From the NCBI GenBank assembly GCA_019748235.1, contig JAIEPU010000035.1, forward strand, positions 1 to 59,907: a stretch of 59,907 bases of DNA, written 5' to 3'. This document shows positions 52,836 through 59,907 of this stretch, piece after piece. The notes under the pieces were generated by a model. The model was not told the DNA's origin. It did no database searches and saw nothing but the letters and a program-made list of their open reading frames with translations. The DNA is from a bacterium (lineage in GTDB: Bacteria; Planctomycetota; Planctomycetia; Kolteriales; Kolteriaceae). The position numbers were made by a program, and so were the translations under genes. Every line of letters begins with the position of its first letter. The first letter of the stretch is position 1.

Positions 52836-54578
52836 CTAATTCTTCTCTTCGGCGAACGCAGAAAGCGTCCAACGGCGGACTTGGCCCTTGGTGGTGGTGC
52901 TGAGGACGGCGAAGTCGACGAGTTCGAGGACCGAATTCAGATCGTTGATCTTTCCACTGGCATTCGACGAACTAACGGACGTTTTCTCCGCGATATTGCC
53001 CGCGATCTCTCCCTGGTTACGAACGAGAAATTCTCTCAGACGATTGACGTTCAGAAATGCCTTGGGAATCTCCTCGTTGCCAAGTGCGTCGCGAAATCGC
53101 TTCGCTTCGGGGGAGTCGATCCACAAAGCGATATTGCCGCTTTCCTTCTGGGTCAGCAGTTGTGGCGAACTGGCAAATCGAATGCGATCAGTGCTCACGG
53201 AGAAAGCCGGGATGAGCCAATCGGGAAGCACGGTTGAGTGGACGAGCGTATGAATGCGAAGGTCGCCGACGTTTGTCGTCTCGACGCGGCTTGAGTCATT
53301 GAACTCGTGATTGTGTTCGATCGAATAGAAGACGAAAATCGGACGAAGAATGACCAGCTCCATCGTTTTGGCGATGTCGAGCCCCGCTCCTCCCATCTTG
53401 TCTCCCTGTGCCAACTGAAGTTCGATGAACACCTCGGGCGTGCCGGACTCGCCGATCCGAATCATCGTCCCGAGCTCAGGCCCAAGGGCAGGCAACAAGT
53501 CCTTGGTCGCGTCGAATCCCACCGCCAGATCATCGAATGCCTCGACCACGGTAGCCAATTCCGGGACAACCTTCGAGAGTTGTAGGAACTGCTCGCAAGT
53601 CAGCGTCGCATCGAGCTGGGTCGCGGCCGCGAATAGAACATCCGCGGGCAAAGTTTTCCAGTAATTGCTCGCTTCGCTCAGCACGGCAAGCCATTTCGAT
53701 TCGGTGCTGTCGAGTTCTTTAGGATCGACGGACGCATGGAGCGAAAGCTCCAGGTGATCGGTGATTTTGAGGGAGAGAGCCGCCCAGTCCAAATCGAGCC
53801 AAACATCTCGGAAAATCTTCGCGAAGTACTCGACAGGTCCGGAGGCTTGCTCGATCGCTTGATTCAAGAGTGGTTTGAATGGTTCCGTGTCGATGAGAAG
53901 CTCGAGGAAGTTTCCTTCGCCGATTGCCGATCGCATCTCTCGGAATAACGGAGCGTCGACCAATCCTTTGCCGTCGATCGATGTGTCAATGATCTGTTCG
54001 ATCACTTCCTGTTTATCCGTCATGATGGCGACGGAACCAAGTCGGAGTAGGTAGTCTTGTCGTCCGTTGAATTCGTGGCGCTCGTGGAAGGTGACGCCTC
54101 GATAGGTATGTGGAGTGACCTGGCGGTTGGGGCCCTTCGTCGTCAATCGTTCGACGACTTTGACGAGGACCTCTTCTTTCGCCGCCCGACAGGCAAAGAC
54201 GCCGACAGGGGAAGTACCCTCCGTCGGGAGACGAAGCGCCAAAACGATGCTATCACCGAGCACATCATGAATGAGCTGATCGTTCGGGATTCCAAAATAG
54301 AGGGGCAGGACGGCGGTGAGGCTTTCAAATCCCTTGAATGACGAGGAATTCCTCCAATTTTGGACCAACGGCTTGTCGCCGAATTGACGAATGGTGTCTG
54401 AACTTTTCAGAAGGTCGGCATGTTTGGCGAGATCTTGGATGATCAGACAACCGGACATGTCCGCGGGGAGGACGCGAAGAATGTCGTTGGTGGCACTCGC
54501 GCCCGCGAAGGCGAGACCCGCCGCCATCAGGAGGCCAAGTGCGACGAGTCTCGTAAATCGAAGCGCGAAGTTGATCAT
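52836..54578 (-). CDS. Secreted hypothetical protein of a sigma-factor operon (580 aa)
   Basis: A signal peptide (RLVALGLLMAAGLAFAGASA) precedes a large secreted chain with DILRVLPADMSGCLIIQDLA, a PLYFGIPNDQLIHDVLGDSI strand block and several alpha/beta segments up to a NVNRLREFLVRNQGEIAGNI helix. It resembles the large DUF3352-type secreted proteins widespread in planctomycetes, whose role is unknown. The ATG overlaps the stop of the anti-sigma-like gene (ATGA), so it is translated with the sigma/anti-sigma pair and is probably a surface target or sensor of that system. Confidence 0.75.
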   Translation of the reverse strand: MINFALRFTRLVALGLLMAAGLAFAGASATNDILRVLPADMSGCLIIQDLAKHADLLKSSDTIRQFGDKPLVQNWRNSSSFKGFESLTAVLPLYFGIPNDQLIHDVLGDSIVLALRLPTEGTSPVGVFACRAAKEEVLVKVVERLTTKGPNRQVTPHTYRGVTFHERHEFNGRQDYLLRLGSVAIMTDKQEVIEQIIDTSIDGKGLVDAPLFREMRSAIGEGNFLELLIDTEPFKPLLNQAIEQASGPVEYFAKIFRDVWLDLDWAALSLKITDHLELSLHASVDPKELDSTESKWLAVLSEASNYWKTLPADVLFAAATQLDATLTCEQFLQLSKVVPELATVVEAFDDLAVGFDATKDLLPALGPELGTMIRIGESGTPEVFIELQLAQGDKMGGAGLDIAKTMELVILRPIFVFYSIEHNHEFNDSSRVETTNVGDLRIHTLVHSTVLPDWLIPAFSVSTDRIRFASSPQLLTQKESGNIALWIDSPEAKRFRDALGNEEIPKAFLNVNRLREFLVRNQGEIAGNIAEKTSVSSSNASGKINDLNSVLELVDFAVLSTTTKGQVRRWTLSAFAEEKN

Positions 54579-55276
54579 ATCGAGGGCTGTTTACTATCCT
54601 CGGCACCCGCTGGCCGCCAAAGGAAACCAAATGCGTCGAGCGCGGTATTCGTGATCGGTTCAACGCTTACGCGAAGACCTTGACCCGCCGTCTTGATGGT
54701 CGTGCTCGATCCCTGGATCGCACGCCCGATCGGTGTGGCGCTGGCGAGCTGAACTTCTTTCTTCTCGTCCGGCGTCCTGTTATCTGCCGGAATGTTGGAC
54801 GCGATCTCTTGGAAGAGTTCGAGTGTTGCTTCAGTACCTTGTCGTACCGCGTCATTCATCGAGACTTGAGCGGGATCAACGGCGACAGGGGCGGAAGCGA
54901 CTTCCTTCGATTCCTTGGTGAAGTCTTTCGGATTCAGCGTGACCGCAAAGAGAAGCGTGGCGGCAATGGCTGCTGCGGCAGTGGCTCCGACGACGCGCCA
55001 AGTGGACGTCGGCTTCTGCGCGGCAGTCACCGTTGGTTCACGGAGAGCCGCCATGACTCCCTCAGCAAAGTTGCTACTGGGAACCGGGCGCGGCATGCAT
55101 CCGACGTTTTCATCGAGAATCACCAGGTCGGCCACTAACTGGCGACTTTCCCGCACGGATAGCTCCGGCAGAGAGAAGTCCGCAGGTAGTTGGGCGAGAA
55201 TCGATTCGATCGATTCTCCGCTCCGATGGCGATCGATCAATTCGTCCAGCAATTCTTCATTCTTCGTGGGCGTCAT
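54575..55276 (-). CDS. Anti-sigma-factor-like membrane protein
   Basis: The 233-residue protein has a cytosolic helical N-terminus (ELLDELIDRHRSGESIESIL, VRESRQLVADLVILDENVGC), a single membrane helix at about 94-114 (VVGATAAAAIAATLLFAVTL) and an outer C-terminal region. It has the layout of an anti-sigma regulator of an ECF sigma factor, although no clear zinc-binding His-Cys motif is visible. The gene overlaps the ECF sigma gene by 20 bases and the downstream secreted-protein gene by 4 bases, making a tight operon. Confidence 0.72.
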   Translation of the reverse strand: MTPTKNEELLDELIDRHRSGESIESILAQLPADFSLPELSVRESRQLVADLVILDENVGCMPRPVPSSNFAEGVMAALREPTVTAAQKPTSTWRVVGATAAAAIAATLLFAVTLNPKDFTKESKEVASAPVAVDPAQVSMNDAVRQGTEATLELFQEIASNIPADNRTPDEKKEVQLASATPIGRAIQGSSTTIKTAGQGLRVSVEPITNTALDAFGFLWRPAGAEDSKQPSI

Positions 55277-55847
55277 GTCGAACCTCTGTCGCTAATCCTT
55301 TTCGTTGGAGCATTTTGAGCATTTCATTCCGGGCTCGGTGGAGCCACGTTTTCAGGGTGCCTATCGGCTTCCCTGTCAGGCTGCTCATCTCGTCGTAACT
55401 GAGGCCCTGTTCATGGAACAGTAAGAAAACCTTACGATAGTCCGGCCGCAATTCGTCGAGTGCTCGTCGTATTTCCTGCCAAAGCTCCTGGCTGCTATCC
55501 TGTTCCGCACGCGGGTCGGCAATGTCGTCGGCATATTCCGAGGCACTTGGCCGGCGCTTCCGTTGGTGCAAATACGTTCGGCAGCGATTCGAGGCGATCG
55601 TCAAAAGCCATGGTCGAAGGGGGCGTTCCCGATCCCAACGCTTCAAGCTTCTGATCGCCCGGACAAATACATCCTGAGCCGCATCCTCGGCTTCCTGGCG
55701 GTCGCTGAGCATGCGAAGGCAAACGCCGAACACCAGCGATTGGTATCTTTCGACGAAATCATAATGAGCTTTCTGGTCCCCCTGCAGGCAGCGGTCGACC
55801 AAAGCTTGCTCGTCTTTCAGCACTTCTCGCCCGTATTCGGTGCTCAA
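55257..55847 (-). CDS. ECF RNA polymerase sigma factor
   Basis: The 196-aa protein has region 2 (YDFVERYQSLVFGVCLRMLS, DRQEAEDAAQDVFVRAIRSL, then KRWDRERPLRPWLLTIASNR) and region 4 (LRPDYRKVFLLFHEQGLSYD, EMSSLTGKPIGTLKTWLHRA), typical of an extracytoplasmic-function sigma factor. It presumably directs transcription of its own operon and further targets. Start uncertain: TTG 55847 or GTG 55823; no strong ribosome site is seen. The upstream 335 bases carry its promoter. Confidence 0.9.
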   Translation of the reverse strand: MSTEYGREVLKDEQALVDRCLQGDQKAHYDFVERYQSLVFGVCLRMLSDRQEAEDAAQDVFVRAIRSLKRWDRERPLRPWLLTIASNRCRTYLHQRKRRPSASEYADDIADPRAEQDSSQELWQEIRRALDELRPDYRKVFLLFHEQGLSYDEMSSLTGKPIGTLKTWLHRARNEMLKMLQRKGLATEVRHDAHEE

Positions 55848-56182
55848 GGGTGCTTACTTTTCGCCGGGGGGGTTGGTTTCAGAGGTTCGCCCGTTCTCAC
55901 CCAATTGCAGAGACGGGATTCCAAAAACATTACCTTGCCCGTCAAAGGGTTAGGGCAAGTGGAGAATGAGTCCGGCAGTCATCTCTCGGAAGGCTGAGAC
56001 ATATTGTCCCGTGGGCCGCCTGCCGTCATCGTACGGAATAGCGAGGGGACTGCCCGTTGTTTCCTGGAAGTAGCGACATCACCGTGCAATCAATAAACCG
56101 TCACGCCCTCGTCCTCGAATGGACGACGGCGTTCGGGCTACGACATCTTTAATAGCTTCTTAACATTCGACTCGGAGAAGGT
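55848..56182. other. Intergenic region upstream of the ECF sigma operon
   Basis: 335 bases between the sigma gene and the NYN gene, both on the minus strand. No reading frame, RNA or terminator is convincing. The ECF promoter, which is likely autoregulated, should lie in the part near 55850-55950. Confidence 0.4.
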
Positions 56183-56701
56183 TTAGCGATAATTGTCCTT
56201 CATGACCTTTTCCACGTGCTCGCGAATGTCCTGGAAATCAACAAAGTGCATGCCGGCTTGCTGCCGTATTTCTCGCGCGACGAAGCCCTGTGTCGACATG
56301 ATGAGGAACTTCTTTCCCCGTGCGCGGAGTGTTTGGAGCGTGCGCTCGAAGTCCGCGTCTCCGCTGACCAAAATTGCCAGGTCGTATTGATCGACGACGT
56401 TGATCATGTCGAGGACGATTTCGACGTCCAGATTCGCCTTTTTCCGGTCAATTCCAGATTCGCTCGTTACCGTTTTGAGTTGTTTCGTGACAAGGCTGTA
56501 ACCCATGTAGGTGAGGGCCTTGAGGAAGTTCTCTTGTTGTGGTTCCATAGGATCATCGACAGCAACATAGTAGTATGCGTCTGTCAGTTCACCTAAAGTC
56601 TTGATCCAATCCAACATGCGCTTAGGATCGATCCACCAGTGGAGGCGATCCTTTTGCATGTAAAAGAAATTAGCACCATCTACAAAAACAGCGATTTTCA
56701 T
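56183..56701 (-). CDS. NYN-domain (LabA/DUF88) protein
   Basis: The 172-residue protein is a PIN-like NYN nuclease domain: MKIAVFVDGANFFY (first acidic residue), KKANLDVEIVLDMINVVDQY (second and third) and LAILVSGDADFERTLQTLRA (fourth) give the acidic active-site set. Such proteins are putative RNA-processing nucleases. The start at 56701 (MKIAVFVDG) is chosen since the conserved fold begins exactly there; the frame is open to 56791. Confidence 0.88.
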   Translation of the reverse strand: MKIAVFVDGANFFYMQKDRLHWWIDPKRMLDWIKTLGELTDAYYYVAVDDPMEPQQENFLKALTYMGYSLVTKQLKTVTSESGIDRKKANLDVEIVLDMINVVDQYDLAILVSGDADFERTLQTLRARGKKFLIMSTQGFVAREIRQQAGMHFVDFQDIREHVEKVMKDNYR

Positions 56702-56964
56702 GCCGTCCGTCCTGCCGGGGTGAAGGCGACAAAAGAAGGGCAGGCAACCGAGCAATGATTTCGGGTCGGCAACTTGCTCGAACCTATCCACAAAGACATA
56801 CTAGTCCACTCGTTCGCTTTTATAGCACGCATGCGCCCGCCAAAGTAGAAGGAGACTCCAGTAACCGTAGTGGCATGACGCAAGACGGCAACCGTCCAGA
56901 TGTTACGTGGTGGGGAATTTTGGAAAAAACGCGAGTGTAATACCGTGACTTTACCGAAACTAAA

Positions 56965-57039
56965 TGACCCCGAGGGGATTTGAACCCCTGTTGCAGGAAT
57001 GAAAATCCTGTGTCCTAGGCCTAACTAGACGACGGGGCC
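56965..57039 (-). tRNA. tRNA-Glu (UUC anticodon)
   Basis: On the minus strand: acceptor GGCCCCG/CGGGGTC with one G-U pair, D arm, anticodon stem CAGGA/TCCTG with loop TTTTCAT (anticodon TTC, read UUC, for GAA/GAG), and T arm AGGGG-TTCAAAT-CCCCT. The discriminator base is A and CCA is not encoded. It lies between the NYN gene and the glycosyltransferase gene. Confidence 0.95.
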
Positions 57040-57108
57040 TGTTCGAAAGATCGTAGGTTTTTACCTACGTTGAGTCAAGCGACCCAATAAACAGAGGCGC
57101 GCGAATGC

Positions 57109-59550
57109 ATGAGGTTCACCTATACCATCATCGTTTCTACTCGTGACGCCCAGGGGACTTCTCTTGCTTGGCACCGCAGCCAAATAAATTCCGAAATCCA
57201 AACAATTATCGTGGAAAACCCCGGCCGGCTTAGCCTCGGACAAGCGTGGAATCAGGGTCTCTCATCTGCGGAGGGAGAATACTGCTGTTTCCTTCACGAC
57301 GACGTTCAGATCAAAGGAGACGCATGGCTTCCGCTTTTGCGCCGTGGAATCGATGAATTCGGATTCGACTTAGTCGGCATCGCCGGAACGACGCGGATGC
57401 CACGGACCGGGGGATGGTGGGACAGCGGCCGAGGATTTGGGCGTGGCAGCATTATTCACCTCCATCCCGGAGGCAGGGAGAGTCACGATCTGTATGGCCC
57501 GCCCGATGACCCTCGACGGGGTGTGAGTTCCGTCGTCAGTCTTGATGGTGTCCTACTCTTTGGTCGCCGCCGGGATTTTCTTTCTGCTCCATTCGATACC
57601 GATCTTTTCGACGGCTTTCACTTTTACGATTCCGACCTGTCGCTTCGCTGGCTTCTTTGGCATGGCCGAAAGCTCGGCGTCGTGCATGGGATTGATGTGA
57701 TGCACCGGGCAGGGGCAAGTCTTGCTGGTTGGCAGTCCCTGCTGGATCGGTTTCATCATCGGCATGGGGCGTTTCTGCCGCTCGACCTTCGAGACGTCCC
57801 GACCTGGCAGGCCAACTTGAACGGGCTTCGGCAAACGAGTCCAAAGATGGCGGACCGCTTAATTCTTTCTCATCGCCCCGGTCTTCTGATGAATCTGTCA
57901 CGTGAGAATGATCATCAACTTGTCGGGAACGCGGGTGATCGCGAATTCGTGATTGCAGACGATTTGCGCGAAGAGTTCGATCCTCAAAGATGGGTGGTGC
58001 TTCAAGGGATAGGAAATGGCAAACGGCTCGAGTCGCTTCTCGCATCAAACGTCGATCGCATCGTTGTCATCGAGCCAGAATCGCAACTCCTTTGTTGGCT
58101 TCTTTGTCGCCAAGACTGGAGCGTGCCCCTCCGATCCGGTCGGCTTCAATTCATGATCGCCTCTGCCGATCAAAAAGCCCTGTCGGAAATGAGCCTTCAT
58201 GAAATTGTCAACTCGCTTCAACAAGAGGTCCACCTCCACGGTGAGCCAACATGGTTGCCATCGGGCTCATACTTAGTTCATCGAAAGTTCCATGATTCGC
58301 TCCGACACGCATCGATTTTGACGGAGAAAATGGCCGGTATTGCGCGGACTTGGATCCCTGCGAAAGAGTCGACCTTCGCGGCGACAGTAATCAGTCCCCA
58401 CTGTGAAATCTTCAACGACTTAGCGGATGTTTTGCAATCGCTCGGTTGTCCCACGCGCCGGATAGACGTCCCTGATCGAGCAGAAGCTTGGACCTTTGCG
58501 ACCGCGCAGAGCGTTTTGAAATCGTTGGTGGAAAGCCCTACGCCGGTGACGTTCGTTCGGAACCGTGCTTGTTTCGAGATGCCGGACCCTCGGGAACGTG
58601 TGGTCATGGAGCCATTCGTGCCGGGGCGTCTCGTCAGTTGGTGGTGGGATGTGCCGACCGCCACCACTCGCGCCGATTGGGAAAATCCTGCAAGCCGAAG
58701 ACCCGCTCTGGGATTCGCACGCGATATCGTCGCCATCCTTCCCGAGGGGTCACGCTGGTTGCCTCCTGCCGCGCGAAGCATTTTCACTGCCGCCGAGCCG
58801 GAATTCAGTGATGACGGTCGTGACATACCATTGTCATTCGTGGGCCAAAGCCGTTTTGATCTTTTACGTCAACATCTTGATATCCTGGGGAACGGCCTGT
58901 ATGGCACGATCGGATTGGCCGGGCTTCGCTGGGCTGAGGCAATCAATCAGTCCCGATCGATGGTCAGTCTTTATCGAGCGATCCTCAGCCGGCGCGCTGA
59001 TGTGAAAGGGGCGATTGAGAAACTGTCGACGGCGTTTCCCATTCATGCCCGGTACTTCGACTATTTGCTTCAAATGTCCGAGACGGCCGCCTTTCGATTG
59101 GCGGCGATCGAATCGCTCCGTGATTTTCCAATCATCATCTACGGCGACGAAGGTTGGGTAAAATCAGGCGCCATTCGCCGAGACCAGTTCGTGGGGACCA
59201 TTCTTCCTTCCGCCCTGCCGCTCGTCTATCGACGGACGAAGCTCAACCTGAACTTCAACTTCATGCAAGTCTCTTCGACGGTGAATCCCAAAGTGCTGGA
59301 CATTGCCGGTTCGGGAAATGCCGTGCTGACGGACGATCGACCCGAACTCGTCGACCTTTTCCCCGAGCCCGCGGCTCGTCCGCCGACATTTCAAACACTG
59401 GACGAATTGCCGGACCGCGTCTCCGCGCTTTTGAGTTCCGATCTCTCCAACCTTCGTCAGCGATCGCGCGAAGCAGTGTTAGCCGAGCATACGATGAAGC
59501 ACCGAGCCCGATGGCTCATACGCGAGTTCGGGCTGCCGGGCGGGGTATGA
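57109..59550 (+). CDS. Two-domain glycosyltransferase (GT2 plus GT-B-like C-terminus)
   Basis: The 813-aa protein. Residues about 1-225 form a GT2-like GT-A domain: YTIIVSTRDAQG, NPGRLSLGQAWNQGL, YCCFLHDDVQIKG (metal DD) and FYDSDLSLRWLLWHGR, then a middle region. Residues about 450-810 resemble a CgeB-like GT-B: NFNFMQVSSTVNPKVLDIAG, SGNAVLTDDRPELVDLF and a closing RARWLIREFGL. It may build a polysaccharide with two sugars, or one domain may be structural. The ATG at 57109 is used. A short coupled frame overlaps its stop (ATGA). Confidence 0.85.
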   Translation: MRFTYTIIVSTRDAQGTSLAWHRSQINSEIQTIIVENPGRLSLGQAWNQGLSSAEGEYCCFLHDDVQIKGDAWLPLLRRGIDEFGFDLVGIAGTTRMPRTGGWWDSGRGFGRGSIIHLHPGGRESHDLYGPPDDPRRGVSSVVSLDGVLLFGRRRDFLSAPFDTDLFDGFHFYDSDLSLRWLLWHGRKLGVVHGIDVMHRAGASLAGWQSLLDRFHHRHGAFLPLDLRDVPTWQANLNGLRQTSPKMADRLILSHRPGLLMNLSRENDHQLVGNAGDREFVIADDLREEFDPQRWVVLQGIGNGKRLESLLASNVDRIVVIEPESQLLCWLLCRQDWSVPLRSGRLQFMIASADQKALSEMSLHEIVNSLQQEVHLHGEPTWLPSGSYLVHRKFHDSLRHASILTEKMAGIARTWIPAKESTFAATVISPHCEIFNDLADVLQSLGCPTRRIDVPDRAEAWTFATAQSVLKSLVESPTPVTFVRNRACFEMPDPRERVVMEPFVPGRLVSWWWDVPTATTRADWENPASRRPALGFARDIVAILPEGSRWLPPAARSIFTAAEPEFSDDGRDIPLSFVGQSRFDLLRQHLDILGNGLYGTIGLAGLRWAEAINQSRSMVSLYRAILSRRADVKGAIEKLSTAFPIHARYFDYLLQMSETAAFRLAAIESLRDFPIIIYGDEGWVKSGAIRRDQFVGTILPSALPLVYRRTKLNLNFNFMQVSSTVNPKVLDIAGSGNAVLTDDRPELVDLFPEPAARPPTFQTLDELPDRVSALLSSDLSNLRQRSREAVLAEHTMKHRARWLIREFGLPGGV

Positions 59551-59654
59551 GTTTTTTCAAACGAGTTTTGGATGAACGGCGGCACGTGCATCCTGCATAT
59601 TCCTCGAATCAATCCGATTTTCGATCGATCGCCCGTTCCGATTCGTGTGGGTGA
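59547..59654 (+). CDS. Short coupled reading frame (possible truncated gene), 35 aa
   Basis: ATG 59547 overlaps the TGA of the glycosyltransferase as ATGA and reads MSFFKRVLDERRHVHPAYSS to a TGA at 59654. The close coupling suggests a formerly longer gene of the same operon. A REP-like element begins 23 bases after the stop. No family can be assigned, and it may be non-functional. Confidence 0.3.
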   Translation: MSFFKRVLDERRHVHPAYSSNQSDFRSIARSDSCG

Positions 59655-59676
59655 TGGCCGATGGTTGAATACCCAT

Positions 59677-59702
59677 GTCACGTAGGGGGCTGCGTGATCT
59701 AC
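59677..59702 (-). repeat. REP-like palindrome with GTAG foot
   Basis: On the minus strand: GTAGA, stem TCACGCAG/CTACGTGA (one G-T wobble), then CATGGG. It is the same sub-family as the copies at 1075, 13936, 14796, 15484 and 52473. The remainder to the end of the window (59703-59907) holds no recognisable gene. Confidence 0.65.
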
Positions 59703-59907
59703 AACTTGTTCTGATCCATGCATCCTTTCAGGCTTGAACTTTAAACGATCTATCAATTCTCATCGATCGAGTTACAATCGGGTTAAGGTTAGGCCTTCTC
59801 CACTTACCACGAGCCGAGATGACATTTCGGGTGAAGGGTCATCGGTAGCGGAGCACGCGGAAATCGCTTCGTGTATCGACGCGCTCGTGGGAACCACATC
59901 ATGCGAT

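Noticed and set aside
56965-57039. tRNA-Glu as an integration (att) site
   Set aside because: I looked for a second copy of the tRNA 3' end within the window and for an integrase gene next to it and saw neither.
1-59907. CRISPR array or phage-defence locus
   Set aside because: No regularly spaced identical repeats and no cas, restriction or abortive-infection genes were seen. The repeats present are irregularly spaced palindromes with fixed feet.

Overview
The window looks like chromosomal DNA of a planctomycete (phylum Planctomycetota). This is inferred from gene content, not from rRNA. It carries a ThuA-domain secreted protein, a BON-domain secreted protein, a DUF2760-Hsp70 pair, an ECF sigma/anti-sigma pair ahead of a large secreted protein, a reduced Tad/Cpa cluster and many lineage-specific orphans. 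Genes are loosely packed, many intergenic gaps exceed 200 bases, and GTG/TTG starts are common.

Layout. 0-9 kb: orphan genes, an SGNH hydrolase, mutL (endonuclease type), a BON protein, small secreted orphans and one frameshifted gene (8227-8839). 9-14 kb: iron-type alcohol dehydrogenase with a secreted PQQ-like beta-propeller, a HemN-like radical SAM enzyme and a UbiC-like protein. 13.9-18.9 kb: an accessory, repeat-rich stretch with membrane and cytosolic orphans, a minus-strand run of GT-B glycosyltransferase, HEAT-like protein, colicin-D-immunity-like remnant interrupted by TAG, and YcxB-like protein. 19-21 kb: HemX/CcsA-like protein plus hemA. 21-28.6 kb: zinc-ribbon membrane protein, ThuA, DUF3841-like, enolase-superfamily enzyme, phosphotransferase, DinB and an apparently catalytically dead rhomboid. 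28.7-34 kb: housekeeping genes tmk, holB, a TPR protein, tsaB, a WcaF-like acetyltransferase and parB. 34-42.5 kb: cupin plus dual-specificity phosphatase, two tandem ArnT-like membrane glycosyltransferases, DUF2760-Hsp70 and xylA. 43-52 kb: Tad motor genes (CpaE, CpaF/TadA, TadB, TadC), a secreted protein, an AAA ATPase, a TadD-like TPR lipoprotein and an HDOD protein. 52.8-59.9 kb: ECF sigma operon, NYN-domain protein, tRNA-Glu and a large glycosyltransferase.

The most notable signal is not a gene. At least a dozen short palindromes share a fixed 5' foot, GTAG(G), and several also share a CATG downstream flank, while the stem sequence differs between copies. In one sub-family the stems show compensatory changes on both arms. 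They occur singly or as inverted pairs (40952-41029, 41077-41145, 52433-52804). This is the architecture of REP/BIME elements moved by REP-associated tyrosine transposases (RAYTs). Two copies carry a conserved extension and form 87-bp direct repeats around one orphan gene. A second, unrelated dispersed repeat built on GGCAACTCGTTGCC occurs four times plus one fragment. Repeats cluster with orphan, immunity-like and decaying genes and are nearly absent from the housekeeping blocks.
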